Source: MED-G16 sp964467915
Lineage (GTDB): Bacteria > Bacteroidota > Bacteroidia > Cytophagales > MED-G16
Direction: 5' to 3'
Length of the DNA: 64,000 bases
Assembly: GCA_964467915.1 (NCBI GenBank)
Contig: CAYXSW010000002.1
Coordinates: 54,391 to 118,390, forward strand
This document shows positions 1 to 8,145 of the stretch, piece after piece. A program made the position numbers and the translations under genes. Below the pieces are notes generated by a model, which saw only the letters and a list, made by a program, of their open reading frames with translations, ran no database searches and was not told where the DNA came from. The first letter of the stretch is position 1. Every line of letters begins with the position of its first letter.

Positions 1-1
1 A

Positions 2-388
2 GATATTGAGACTGATGGTTCTATTCACCCAGAAGATGCGTTGAAAGGTTCTGCTCAGTTACTAATTAAACATTTCTATCTATTCTCAGACAAGGATATG
101 GAATTTGCTGAAGATAATTCAGATGAGATAGAAGTTGTTGACGAGGAATTACTTCACATGAGAAAGCTCCTTAAAACTTCATTAAATGATCTTGATTTGT
201 CAGTTAGAGCTTATAACTGTCTCAAGGCTGCTGATATCAAAACCTTAGGAGACCTAGTAAGTATCGAAATATCGGATATGATGAAATTTAGAAATTTTGG
301 AAAGAAATCATTAACTGAGCTTGAGGAACTTGTTGATAATAAAGGTCTCAACTTTGGTATGGATTTAACTAAGTATAATTTAGATTAA
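2..388 (+). CDS. rpoA: RNA polymerase alpha subunit, C-terminal part (5' end outside window)
   Basis: Partial gene. The frame is open from base 2 to a TAA at 386-388, giving 128 visible residues. The alpha subunit nucleates assembly of RNA polymerase, and its C-terminal domain contacts activators and upstream DNA. The visible part begins in the IHPEDAL segment that closes the N-terminal assembly domain. An acidic linker follows, then the helix-hairpin-helix C-terminal domain (LDLSVRAYNCLKAADIKTLGDL, then RNFGKKSLTELEEL). The stop overlaps the rplQ start by one base (TAATG), so the two are translationally coupled as in other Bacteroidetes. The internal TTG at 41 is not a real start, because the frame is open and homologous upstream of it. 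Identity is certain; only the length is unknown. Confidence 0.95.
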   Translation, partial: DIETDGSIHPEDALKGSAQLLIKHFYLFSDKDMEFAEDNSDEIEVVDEELLHMRKLLKTSLNDLDLSVRAYNCLKAADIKTLGDLVSIEISDMMKFRNFGKKSLTELEELVDNKGLNFGMDLTKYNLD

Positions 389-915
389 TGAGGCACGGTA
401 AAAGATTTAACCATTTGAGTAGGAAAGCTCCTCATAGAAAGTCTATGCTTTCTAATATGGCATCATCTTTGATTTTACATAAAAAGATTGAGACTACATT
501 GGCAAAGGCTAAAGCACTCAGAAAGTTTGTTGAGCCTTTACTGACAAAATCTAAATCTGACACAACACATTCTAGAAGATCAGTTTTTTCTCTTTTACAA
601 GATAAAGACGCAGTAAATGAGTTATTTAATAAAGTATCTGAGAAGATTGCTTCAAGACCCGGTGGATATACTAGAATCATTAAAACTGGTTTTAGATTAG
701 GAGATAATGCCGAGATGTCTATAATTGAATTGGTTGATTATAATACCTTATTATTAGGGGCAGAAGAGAGCGATAAAGGCACTAAATCTAGAAGAAGAAG
801 AAGAAAGAAGTCTAAGGCAGAAGTAGCATCTAGTCGAGAGTCCAAACCTACTACAAAAGAAAAAAAAGTAGTTAAAAAAGACTCTAAAGATTCAAAAGAT
901 AAAAAGTCAAAATAG
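388..915 (+). CDS. rplQ: 50S ribosomal protein L17
   Basis: Protein of the large ribosomal subunit near the exit tunnel, last gene of the alpha/ribosomal operon. Residues 1-115 are a canonical L17 fold, starting MRHGKRFNHLSRKAPHRKSM and including the SRPGGYTRI motif. From about residue 125 there is a Lys/Arg/Ser-rich tail (a run of five Arg, then KK/KD/SK repeats) to residue 175. The protein is therefore some 50 residues longer than the roughly 120-residue E. coli form. Such basic tails are common in L17 of this phylum and probably bind rRNA (inference). The ATG overlaps the rpoA stop. A strong hairpin terminator lies 24 bases downstream, ending the operon. Confidence 0.95.
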   Translation: MRHGKRFNHLSRKAPHRKSMLSNMASSLILHKKIETTLAKAKALRKFVEPLLTKSKSDTTHSRRSVFSLLQDKDAVNELFNKVSEKIASRPGGYTRIIKTGFRLGDNAEMSIIELVDYNTLLLGAEESDKGTKSRRRRRKKSKAEVASSRESKPTTKEKKVVKKDSKDSKDKKSK

Positions 916-939
916 TATCTATATTAAAATTGATAATTT

Positions 940-970
940 AAAGGGATTAAATTTATTTAATCCCTTTTTT
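940..970 (+). terminator. Rho-independent terminator after rplQ
   Basis: Perfect 13-bp inverted repeat: 940-952 (AAAGGGATTAAAT) pairs with 955-967 (ATTTAATCCCTTT), with a two-base apex that would open to a larger loop in RNA. The right arm merges into a T-rich tract. It sits between the rplQ stop and carA, so it ends the ribosomal protein operon. The sequence is symmetrical, but no minus-strand gene ends here. Confidence 0.8.
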
Positions 971-976
971 ATTATA

Positions 977-984
977 TATTTTTG
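977..984 (+). promoter_or_regulatory. Possible -7 element for carA-eno operon
   Basis: TATTTTTG matches the Bacteroidetes -7 consensus TAnnTTTG. It lies just after the rplQ terminator and 8 bases before the carA ATG, which would make the transcript almost leaderless. There is no TTG at the expected -33 spacing, so this is a weak call in AT-rich sequence. Confidence 0.3.
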
Positions 985-991
985 AGAAAAA

Positions 992-2095
992 ATGGAATTG
1001 AAATCTAGAAAACCGGCAGTTCTATTACTTGAAGATGGCTCAATTTTCGAAGGCACATCTCTTGGTAAGAATGGAATTGCTACCGGTGAAATTTGTTTCA
1101 ACACAGGAATGACTGGGTATCAAGAAATTTATACCGATCCATCTTATTTTGGTCAAATAATAATTAATACCTCATCACATATTGGAAATTATGGAACTAT
1201 TGAAGAAGAACAGGAAAGTAATCTGCCCCAAATTAATGGAGTTATAATTAATGAGTATTCTGAAATTTATAGTAGATCTAATTCAGATGAAAGTCTAGAA
1301 GAATATTTTATAAAAAATAACACAGTAGCAATTTACGATATTGATACAAGAAAATTAGTGAAACACATAAGAGATAAAGGAGCAATGAATGCAATTATTT
1401 CAAGCGATATTCTTGACGTCAAAAAACTTAAAACTATTTTAGATGATGTTCCTCCTATGAAAAATTTAGAGTTATCTTCTCAGGTAACAACAAAAAAGGA
1501 ATATATATATGGCGATGAAAAATCTGATCTTAAAGTTGCTGTTTTAGATCTTGGTTGTAAAAGATCTATACTTAAAAATTTTAATGATAGAGGGGTTTTG
1601 TGTAAGGTTTTTCCTGCTAAGACACCATTTGAAAAGATGCAGCAATGGAAACCTAATGGGTACTTTATTTCTAATGGGCCAGGTGATCCAGCCTCTATGG
1701 ATTATGCTGTCAATACTGTAAAAGAAATTATGAAAAAGGATAAGCCAGTATTTGGAATATGTCTTGGACATCAGATTCTAGCTAGAGCATGTGATGTAGC
1801 TACTTACAAATTACATAATGGCCACAGAGGGATTAATCATCCAGTTAAGAATTTATCATCTGGAAAATCTGAGGTCACATCTCAAAATCATGGTTTTGGT
1901 GTTTCTATGGATGAAATAAAAAAATCAACATCTTTAGAATTAACTCATGTTAACCTTAATGATGATACAGTTGAGGGAATAAAAGTAAAAGGGAAAAAAG
2001 CTTTTTCAGTTCAATACCATCCTGAATCATCTCCAGGTCCTCATGATTCAAGATATTTGTTTGATGACTTTATAAATATGATCAATAATGAGTAA
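992..2095 (+). CDS. carA: Carbamoyl-phosphate synthase small (glutaminase) subunit
   Basis: Hydrolyses glutamine and channels ammonia to CarB for carbamoyl phosphate, feeding arginine and pyrimidine synthesis in the cytoplasm. The 367-residue length is typical. The N-terminal CPSase small-chain domain (about 1-150) carries FNTGMTGYQEIYTDPSY. The C-terminal class I glutamine amidotransferase domain (about 180-365) has the nucleophile Cys257 in GICLGHQ and the His343/Glu345 pair in QYHPE. CarB is not in the window. The gene follows the rplQ terminator and overlaps eno by eight bases (ATGAGTAA), so the two are co-translated. The rplQ-carA-eno order is characteristic of flavobacterial genomes. 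Confidence 0.96.
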   Translation: MELKSRKPAVLLLEDGSIFEGTSLGKNGIATGEICFNTGMTGYQEIYTDPSYFGQIIINTSSHIGNYGTIEEEQESNLPQINGVIINEYSEIYSRSNSDESLEEYFIKNNTVAIYDIDTRKLVKHIRDKGAMNAIISSDILDVKKLKTILDDVPPMKNLELSSQVTTKKEYIYGDEKSDLKVAVLDLGCKRSILKNFNDRGVLCKVFPAKTPFEKMQQWKPNGYFISNGPGDPASMDYAVNTVKEIMKKDKPVFGICLGHQILARACDVATYKLHNGHRGINHPVKNLSSGKSEVTSQNHGFGVSMDEIKKSTSLELTHVNLNDDTVEGIKVKGKKAFSVQYHPESSPGPHDSRYLFDDFINMINNE

Positions 2096-3362
2096 AATAA
2101 TAAAAGTTAAGGGAAGGCAAATTTTAGATTCTAGAGGGAACCCTACAGTTGAGGTTGATATCTACTCTGAAAATAATATTATGGGTAGAGCAGCTGTCCC
2201 ATCTGGGGCCTCTACAGGTGAAAATGAGGCTGTTGAGTTAAGAGACGGAGGGAAAGAGTACTTAGGAAAAGCTGTTAATAAGGCTGTAAGTAATATAAAT
2301 AATATAATATCCAATGAATTGCTTGGTAGAAATTGTGAAAATCAAAAAGAAATTGATAATCTTTTAATTGATCTTGATGGATCTCATAATAAATCTAATC
2401 TTGGTGCAAATGCTATCCTTGGTGTTTCTCTTGCTTGTGCACAACTTTCATCTAAAGTGAACAATAAACCTCTTTATAGATATTTAGGTGGTGAAAAAGC
2501 AAATTTATTACCTGTTCCTATGATGAATATAATTAACGGAGGGTCACACTCTGATGCTCCTATTGCCTTTCAAGAGTTTATGATAAGGCCAGTTGGTGCA
2601 AATTCATTTAGTGAAGCACTTAGATATGGCGCTGAAATATTTCATACTTTAAAGTCAATAATAAAAGATAATAAGTTAAGTACTGCTGTTGGTGATGAAG
2701 GTGGATTCGCTCCGAATTTTGGTGGGGGAACAGAGGAAGCTATTGAAACTATCTTGAGTTCTATTGAGAAGGCAGGATTTATAGCTGGTAAAGATATCAC
2801 TCTAGCTATGGACTGTGCGGCGTCAGAATTCTATAACGATGGTCTATATGATTACCGCATTTTTGAGGGTAAAAATGGTGATGTTAGAAATTCACATGAT
2901 CAAGTGGATTATTTGAAAAGTTTGGTTGATAATTATCCCATTGATAGTATTGAAGATGGTTGTGATGAAAATGACTGGGAAGGTTGGGGTTTATTAACTA
3001 GTTCTATTGGGGATAGATGTCAGCTAGTTGGGGATGACTTATTAGTTACTAATTTAAAATATCTGAGAAGAGCCATAAAAGAAAAAAGTGCTAACTCTAT
3101 TCTTATTAAACCTAATCAAATTGGGACATTAACAGAAACTATAAACGCAATAAACTTAGCTAAAGATTCAGGTTGGACTGCTGTTATATCTCATAGATCT
3201 GGGGAGACAGAGGATACTATAATATCAGATATTGCAGTTGGATTAAATGTTGGACAAATAAAGACAGGTTCTTTATCAAGGTCAGATAGAATTGCAAAAT
3301 ATAATCAGCTTCTTAGAATTGAAGAGGATTTAGGTGATAAAGCAAAATTTCCTTCTAAATAA
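2088..3362 (+). CDS. eno: Enolase (phosphopyruvate hydratase)
   Basis: Glycolytic/gluconeogenic enzyme interconverting 2-phosphoglycerate and phosphoenolpyruvate with Mg2+. At 424 residues it is full length. The N-terminal capping domain (1-130) includes DSRGNPTVEVD and the SGASTG loop. The TIM-barrel contains the catalytic Glu204 (GDEGGFAPN), metal ligands Asp242, Glu289 and Asp316, and catalytic Lys341 in the LIKPNQIGTLTE signature. The SHRSGETED loop near 370 is intact. It overlaps carA by eight bases and is followed 17 bases later by a DivIC/FtsB-like gene, forming one plus-strand operon. Confidence 0.97.
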   Translation: MSKIIKVKGRQILDSRGNPTVEVDIYSENNIMGRAAVPSGASTGENEAVELRDGGKEYLGKAVNKAVSNINNIISNELLGRNCENQKEIDNLLIDLDGSHNKSNLGANAILGVSLACAQLSSKVNNKPLYRYLGGEKANLLPVPMMNIINGGSHSDAPIAFQEFMIRPVGANSFSEALRYGAEIFHTLKSIIKDNKLSTAVGDEGGFAPNFGGGTEEAIETILSSIEKAGFIAGKDITLAMDCAASEFYNDGLYDYRIFEGKNGDVRNSHDQVDYLKSLVDNYPIDSIEDGCDENDWEGWGLLTSSIGDRCQLVGDDLLVTNLKYLRRAIKEKSANSILIKPNQIGTLTETINAINLAKDSGWTAVISHRSGETEDTIISDIAVGLNVGQIKTGSLSRSDRIAKYNQLLRIEEDLGDKAKFPSK

Positions 3363-3379
3363 ATATTTATATTTGGAAT

Positions 3380-3673
3380 ATGGTTCCTCAAAAGTTTAGA
3401 CATCATTTAAAAAATTTTTATTTTATTTTTTTTATTTCTTTTCTTATTTGGATGACAATAATTGATTCTAATGGCTTTGTCAATAGGTTTAGGTTATCCC
3501 AGAAATTGGATGAGCTAAGAACTGAAAAGGAATTTTATGTTCAAGAGATTGATAAAGTCTCTATAGACAAAGAAAAATTTGAAAGTGATGAAGAGATTCT
3601 TGAGAAGTATGCTAGAGAAGAGTACCTAATGAAAAAAGAATCTGAAGACATTTTTTACGTAAAACAAGAATAA
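3380..3673 (+). CDS. Septum formation initiator family protein (DivIC/FtsB-like)
   Basis: Small bitopic membrane protein of 97 residues. A short basic N-terminus leads into one transmembrane helix (about 13-30, FYFIFFISFLIWMTIID), then a periplasmic coiled coil (about 42-95, LSQKLDELRTEKEFYVQEIDKV). It ends with YAREEYLMKKESEDIFYV, the segment typical of DivIC/FtsB proteins. In the family these bind FtsL and FtsQ/DivIB in the divisome. No ftsL neighbour is present. It lies between eno and a peptidase, overlapping the latter's start by one base (TAATG). FtsB and DivIC cannot be told apart from sequence alone. Confidence 0.8.
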   Translation: MVPQKFRHHLKNFYFIFFISFLIWMTIIDSNGFVNRFRLSQKLDELRTEKEFYVQEIDKVSIDKEKFESDEEILEKYAREEYLMKKESEDIFYVKQE

Positions 3674-4743
3674 TGGATAAACATAGTAAAGATTTTTTGT
3701 TTAAGTACTTAAATAATCATTCACCTACTGGATTTGAATCATCTGGTCAAAGAATATGGCTTGATTATATTACCCCATATATAGATGAATATATATCTGA
3801 TACATATGGTACAGTTGTTGGAGTTATAAATCCAGAATCTAAATATAAGGTGGTTATTGAAGCTCACGCAGATGAAATTTCATGGTTTGTGAATTATATT
3901 ACTGACGATGGTTATATATATGTAATTAGAAATGGAGGTTCTGATCACCAAATTGCTCCCTCTAAAAGAGTTAATATTCAAACAGAAAAAGGTGTTGTTA
4001 AAGGAGTTTTTGGATGGCCTGCTATTCATGTAAGAGATCCTAAGACTGAGCAAACACCTTCTTTAAAAAATATTTTTATTGATGTGGGATGTTCTTCAAA
4101 GAAAGAAGTTGAGAAATTAGGGATTCATGTTGGATGTGTGATTACTTTTGAAGATGAGCTCATGGTCTTAAATAAAAATTATTATACTGGTAGAGCTCTT
4201 GATAATAGAATGGGAGGTTTTATGATTGCTGAGGTTGCTAAAAGACTTCATCAGAATAAAAAGAAATTAAATTTTGGATTGTATATTGTAAACTCTGTTC
4301 AAGAAGAAATTGGTCTAAGAGGAGCACAAATGATAGCTGAGAGGATAAATCCAGATGTTGCTATAGTTACTGATGTTACTCATGACACTAACTCTCCAAT
4401 GTATGATAAGAAGAAAAGTGGAGACATTAAATCAGGTAATGGGCCTGCTTTAACTTTTGGGCCTGCAGTTCAGAATAATTTATTAAAATTACTCATTGAC
4501 ACAGCTAAAAAAAATAAGATCTCTCATCAGCTTATGGCTGCATCTAGATTTACAGGGACAGATACTGATGCATTTGCATACTCAAATGATGGGGTTGCCT
4601 CTGCCTTAATATCATTACCTTTAAAATATATGCATACTACAGTTGAGACTGTTCATAAAGAAGATGTGGAAAGCTGTATATGTCTAATGTATGAATCTGT
4701 ATTGGCTATAAAAAAGGGACAGGACTTTAGATATATCAAGTAA
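3673..4743 (+). CDS. M42 family metallopeptidase (glutamyl/deblocking aminopeptidase type)
   Basis: Cytoplasmic dinuclear zinc aminopeptidase of the M42 (TET/FrvX/YsdC) family, 356 residues. The metal-binding set is visible: His65 and Asp67 in EAHADEIS, Asp in GRALDNRMGG, the EE pair in VQEEIGLRGAQM, Asp in VTDVTHDTN, and the C-terminal His in TTVETVHKED. The family forms large tetrahedral assemblies that trim peptides after proteasome/Clp proteolysis; the exact substrate is unknown here. It follows the DivIC-like gene with one-base overlap. It converges on aroA with an 8-base overlap of the two 3' ends. An alternative role as a cellulase-like M42 enzyme (older annotation) is unlikely. Confidence 0.88.
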   Translation: MDKHSKDFLFKYLNNHSPTGFESSGQRIWLDYITPYIDEYISDTYGTVVGVINPESKYKVVIEAHADEISWFVNYITDDGYIYVIRNGGSDHQIAPSKRVNIQTEKGVVKGVFGWPAIHVRDPKTEQTPSLKNIFIDVGCSSKKEVEKLGIHVGCVITFEDELMVLNKNYYTGRALDNRMGGFMIAEVAKRLHQNKKKLNFGLYIVNSVQEEIGLRGAQMIAERINPDVAIVTDVTHDTNSPMYDKKKSGDIKSGNGPALTFGPAVQNNLLKLLIDTAKKNKISHQLMAASRFTGTDTDAFAYSNDGVASALISLPLKYMHTTVETVHKEDVESCICLMYESVLAIKKGQDFRYIK

Positions 4744-5962
4744 TACTATATCCAGCTTTTTTCATATCTTCCCAAAACTTAGGATAAGATTTATTTACTA
4801 CCTCAGGGTTATTTATTGATAAATTAATTTCTGATGCAAGTGGGGCAAATGACATTGCCATTCTGTGGTCTTTATATGTGTCTATAGATACTGATTTAGG
4901 AAAGTTTTTTCCTCTTCTATCAAGTATCCAAAAATCTCCATTTTGATAAAAACTTACTCCAATTTTATGAAGTTCATTTTTCATTGCATTCAGTCTATCA
5001 GTTTCTTTTATTTTTAAGCTTTCAACTCCAAAAATTTTTAGTTTAATTTTATGGACTACAGCTACTACAAGAACTGTTTGAGCTAAGTCTGGACAATCTT
5101 TAAAATCTAGTTCTAGATAGTCACATGCTGAGTTGTTCTTATATATTTCAATGCCATTCTTGTAGTAATTTGTAACTATACCCATTGATGACATTATCTT
5201 TGATATCATTTGATCTCCTTGTAAAGACATATTTCTTAAACCTATTAGATTAATCTTATCTATATCTTTATTTATAGATAGTATGCTATACCAATAGCTT
5301 GCTGCAGACCAATCTGATTCAACTGTATAACTTCCTCCTTTGTAATTCTGACGTTTAATTTTAATTTGATTTTCAGAAAATTTATAGCTGATACCAAAAA
5401 CTTTCATTAGACTAAGAGTCATTTTGACATATGGCCTGCTATAAAAAGGCTTAATTATATTGATTTCTAATCCACCTTCAAGTTTTGGTGCAATCATTAA
5501 TAGAGATGATATGTATTGACTACTTATGTCTCCTCTTATATCAATTTTATTATTTTCTTGAATAATTTTTCCTTTAATATTTATTGGCGGATAACCTTCC
5601 TCTCCATCATATAAAATATTTGCACCTATTTTTCTTAATGCTTCTACTAAAATTTTAATTGGTCTTTTCTTCATTCTGTCTGTTCCAGTTAATAATGCTC
5701 CATCTTTTGTTAGTGATAGATATGAAGTAAGAAATCGCATACTTGTGCCTGCGTCTTCTGCGTTCCAAGTATTAGATGAATTAAAATTTATAAGATTATT
5801 AAGAAGTGAAGTGTCATTTGCATTTGATAGGTTTTTAATTTTTATTCTTTCTTTAGAAAGAGCCTTTATAATTATTAACCTGTTGCTTTCACTCTTTGAG
5901 GAGTTTAATTTTATAGATATATCTTTTGGTGGGGATAAAAAATTAATAGTATAACTATCCAT
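4736..5962 (-). CDS. aroA: 3-phosphoshikimate 1-carboxyvinyltransferase (EPSP synthase)
   Basis: Transfers enolpyruvate from PEP to shikimate-3-phosphate, the sixth step of the shikimate pathway. The protein has 408 residues, a little shorter than the E. coli enzyme, with the two inverse alpha/beta domains. Recognisable motifs are the N-terminal SKSESNRLIIIKAL (substrate Lys and Ser), EDAGTSMRFLTSYL (PEP-binding loop), KETDRLNAMKNEL and DTYKDHRMAMSFA near the C-terminus. The DAGTSMRF loop takes the place of the usual NAGTAMR motif. It is the last gene of the minus-strand operon DAHP synthase-aroB-aroA, overlapping aroB by 8 bases. Its 3' end overlaps the convergent M42 peptidase. Confidence 0.93.
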   Translation of the reverse strand: MDSYTINFLSPPKDISIKLNSSKSESNRLIIIKALSKERIKIKNLSNANDTSLLNNLINFNSSNTWNAEDAGTSMRFLTSYLSLTKDGALLTGTDRMKKRPIKILVEALRKIGANILYDGEEGYPPINIKGKIIQENNKIDIRGDISSQYISSLLMIAPKLEGGLEINIIKPFYSRPYVKMTLSLMKVFGISYKFSENQIKIKRQNYKGGSYTVESDWSAASYWYSILSINKDIDKINLIGLRNMSLQGDQMISKIMSSMGIVTNYYKNGIEIYKNNSACDYLELDFKDCPDLAQTVLVVAVVHKIKLKIFGVESLKIKETDRLNAMKNELHKIGVSFYQNGDFWILDRRGKNFPKSVSIDTYKDHRMAMSFAPLASEINLSINNPEVVNKSYPKFWEDMKKAGYSIT

Positions 5963-6995
5963 TACACTTTAGATTATAGTAATCAAGACTTTCAATTATT
6001 ACACTTTCTTTAATTTCAATATCATATTCACATTTCCCTATATCATTTAGAATGCATGTTCTTATTTTTTGAGATAGATTTTTTTTATCAAAATATGTAT
6101 TTTTAATTATTTCATCATAGAATTCAACTTTAGATAATTTAAATACACTATTGATATATTTAGTTATTTTTTCAAGATCATCATTTCTTAGTTTATTGAA
6201 ATGATTTGAAATATAAGATTCACAAATCATTCCTATAGCTATTGCTTCACCATGAAAAAATTTATTTAATTTATTAAGATAAGTTGTCTCTATAGCATGA
6301 CCAATTGTATGACCAAAATTTAATATTTTTCTTAGGCCACTCTCTTTTAAATCTTTTTTAACTACATCAGATTTTATTTTTATTGAGTGATTAATAATAA
6401 AATCCCAGTCACTATCTTTCCATAATTTGTTCTGAATTTTATCGAACATATTTTTATCTCTAATAAGACAGTGTTTTATAACCTCCGCATATCCTGATTT
6501 TAATTCTCTTTCTGGTAATGTATTAAGGTGATTTGTATCAATTATTACTTTATTGGGTTCCCTAAATATTCCAATTATATTTTTTAAATTTTTATGATCT
6601 ATTCCGAGTTTTCCTCCAACACTTGCATCTACTTGAGATAAAAGAGTAGTTGGAATATTTATGAAGTCAATTCCTCTCATAAAAGTTGAGGCAACAAATC
6701 CACCTAAATCACAAATGACTCCTCCACCTAAATTTATTAGAATTGATTTTCTGTCAAACTTAAAATCAATTAGTTTCTCCCAAACTTTTTTTGAAGTTTC
6801 TAGATTTTTATTTTGTTCTCCCTCATCAATTATGATCTTTTCATAATTGAAATCTATGTAATTAGATAGTTTAGTAAAACAATGATTAAAAGTATTATTG
6901 TCAAGTAGGAAGGCAATTTTTGAATAATTTCCAGATTTTATAATCTTGGATAAATTATTTTTTGTTGTACCAATAACAATATGATCTGGAATCAT
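5955..6995 (-). CDS. aroB: 3-dehydroquinate synthase
   Basis: NAD- and Zn-dependent conversion of DAHP to 3-dehydroquinate, second step of the shikimate pathway. The 346-residue protein is normal length. The NAD-binding segment contains GGGVICDLGGFVASTFMRG (about 90-108) followed by IPTTLLSQVDASVGGK, the substrate/phosphate-binding signature. Metal ligands are expected in GYAEVIKH, LNFGHTIGHAIE and the HGEAIAIGM motif, all of which are present. Four-base overlap with the upstream DAHP synthase gene and 8-base overlap with aroA indicate one tightly coupled operon. Confidence 0.95.
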   Translation of the reverse strand: MIPDHIVIGTTKNNLSKIIKSGNYSKIAFLLDNNTFNHCFTKLSNYIDFNYEKIIIDEGEQNKNLETSKKVWEKLIDFKFDRKSILINLGGGVICDLGGFVASTFMRGIDFINIPTTLLSQVDASVGGKLGIDHKNLKNIIGIFREPNKVIIDTNHLNTLPERELKSGYAEVIKHCLIRDKNMFDKIQNKLWKDSDWDFIINHSIKIKSDVVKKDLKESGLRKILNFGHTIGHAIETTYLNKLNKFFHGEAIAIGMICESYISNHFNKLRNDDLEKITKYINSVFKLSKVEFYDEIIKNTYFDKKNLSQKIRTCILNDIGKCEYDIEIKESVIIESLDYYNLKCNG

Positions 6996-8098
6996 ATTTT
7001 AAAATTAGCCTTTTTTCTATTTATAATTTTATTTTGAACATTGATTGACCCAAGGTGAATAACTTTATAAAGATCTTTGATAAAATCTTTCTCTAAGCCT
7101 TTTTCTACTGCCCAATCAATTCTAGATTTAAATATTTCATTCCACCTGTCAACTTGAAAAGTTGTCAGGTCTTGTTCTTTTTTAAATTCACCAATTTTTT
7201 CTACAAGACCTATTCTTTTTGATATAATATCAATTATTTCTTTGTCTACATCATCAATATTTTCTCGGATCTCATTTAAAAGGTGTTGGTATGACTTTTC
7301 TTCTTCTTTACTACTTTTTACTTTCAAGTCTTTTTTCATTTTAGATAAGGTTTCTGGAGTAATCTGTTGTTTTGAATCACTCCACGCATTATCTGGATCA
7401 ATATGTGATTCTATAATTAAACCATCATAACCAAGATCTAAAGCTTTTTGTGATGTCTCAAAAATCATCTCTCTATTTCCACATATGTGAGAAGGGTCAC
7501 AAATGACAGGAAGATTTGGCAAATTACTTTTTAGGTCAATTGCAATTTTCCACATAGGAACATATCTGTACTTAGATTTTCCAGTCATAGAAAAACCTCT
7601 ATGAATTGCACCAAGTTTATTTATTCCGGCTTTGTTTATTCTTTCTAGAGCTCCCATCCAAAGAGATAAGTCAGGATTTATAGGGTTTTTGATAAGAATT
7701 GGAGTATCTGTTCCTTTTAATGAATCTGCAATTTCTTGAACTGAGAAAGGATTTACAGTAGTTCTTGCTCCAATCCACAATATGTCAACTCCATATTTTA
7801 ATGCTAATTCTATATGGTTAGTGTTTGCTACCTCAACAGTAAATTGAACATCTAATTCTTTTTTGATATCAGATATCCATTTAAGAGCTTCTTCGCCATT
7901 TCCCTCAAATGTTCCTGGTCTAGTTCTTGGTTTCCATACACCAGCTCTCATTATGTTTATTCCATGAGATTTTAATTGCTTGCATGTTTCAAAAAGCTGA
8001 TCATAAGTTTCAGCACTACATGGTCCGGAGATTATTAATGGATCTTTTTCATTTTTTATCCATGTATTTATTGGATCGATATTTAACTTTTTGCTCAT
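6992..8098 (-). CDS. Bifunctional 3-deoxy-7-phosphoheptulonate synthase / chorismate mutase
   Basis: Fusion of the first shikimate enzyme with an AroQ-type chorismate mutase, 368 residues. The N-terminal two thirds (about 1-260) are a KDO8PS-like type I beta DAHP synthase: ISGPCSAE, MRAGVWKPRTRPGTFEG, IGARTTVNPF, LIKNPINPD and CDPSHICGNRE. The C-terminal about 95 residues (LLNEIRENIDDVDKEIIDIISKR onward) are the all-helical chorismate mutase. In the family the mutase domain lets prephenate or chorismate feed back on DAHP synthase; that regulation is inferred here. It is the promoter-proximal gene of the aro operon and is divergent from proline dehydrogenase. Related enzymes are named AroG, AroA(G) or PheB, so no symbol is assigned. 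Confidence 0.9.
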   Translation of the reverse strand: MSKKLNIDPINTWIKNEKDPLIISGPCSAETYDQLFETCKQLKSHGINIMRAGVWKPRTRPGTFEGNGEEALKWISDIKKELDVQFTVEVANTNHIELALKYGVDILWIGARTTVNPFSVQEIADSLKGTDTPILIKNPINPDLSLWMGALERINKAGINKLGAIHRGFSMTGKSKYRYVPMWKIAIDLKSNLPNLPVICDPSHICGNREMIFETSQKALDLGYDGLIIESHIDPDNAWSDSKQQITPETLSKMKKDLKVKSSKEEEKSYQHLLNEIRENIDDVDKEIIDIISKRIGLVEKIGEFKKEQDLTTFQVDRWNEIFKSRIDWAVEKGLEKDFIKDLYKVIHLGSINVQNKIINRKKANFKI

Positions 8099-8106
8099 TT
8101 CTATTA

Positions 8107-8114
8107 TATTTTTG
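8107..8114 (+). promoter_or_regulatory. Possible -7 element for proline dehydrogenase
   Basis: TATTTTTG fits TAnnTTTG and lies 31 bases before the GTG start, in the short gap between the divergent aro operon and the proline dehydrogenase gene. The nearest upstream TTG (8091-8093) is only 13 bases away, closer than usual, so support is limited. Confidence 0.3.
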
Positions 8115-8145
8115 CTTTTTATAATAAATCCTACAACTTGCGTAA

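Noticed and set aside
843..870. A8 run in rplQ as a second programmed slippage site
   Set aside because: Lies in a Lys-rich disordered tail near the stop; truncation there would hardly change function and no domain boundary is involved.
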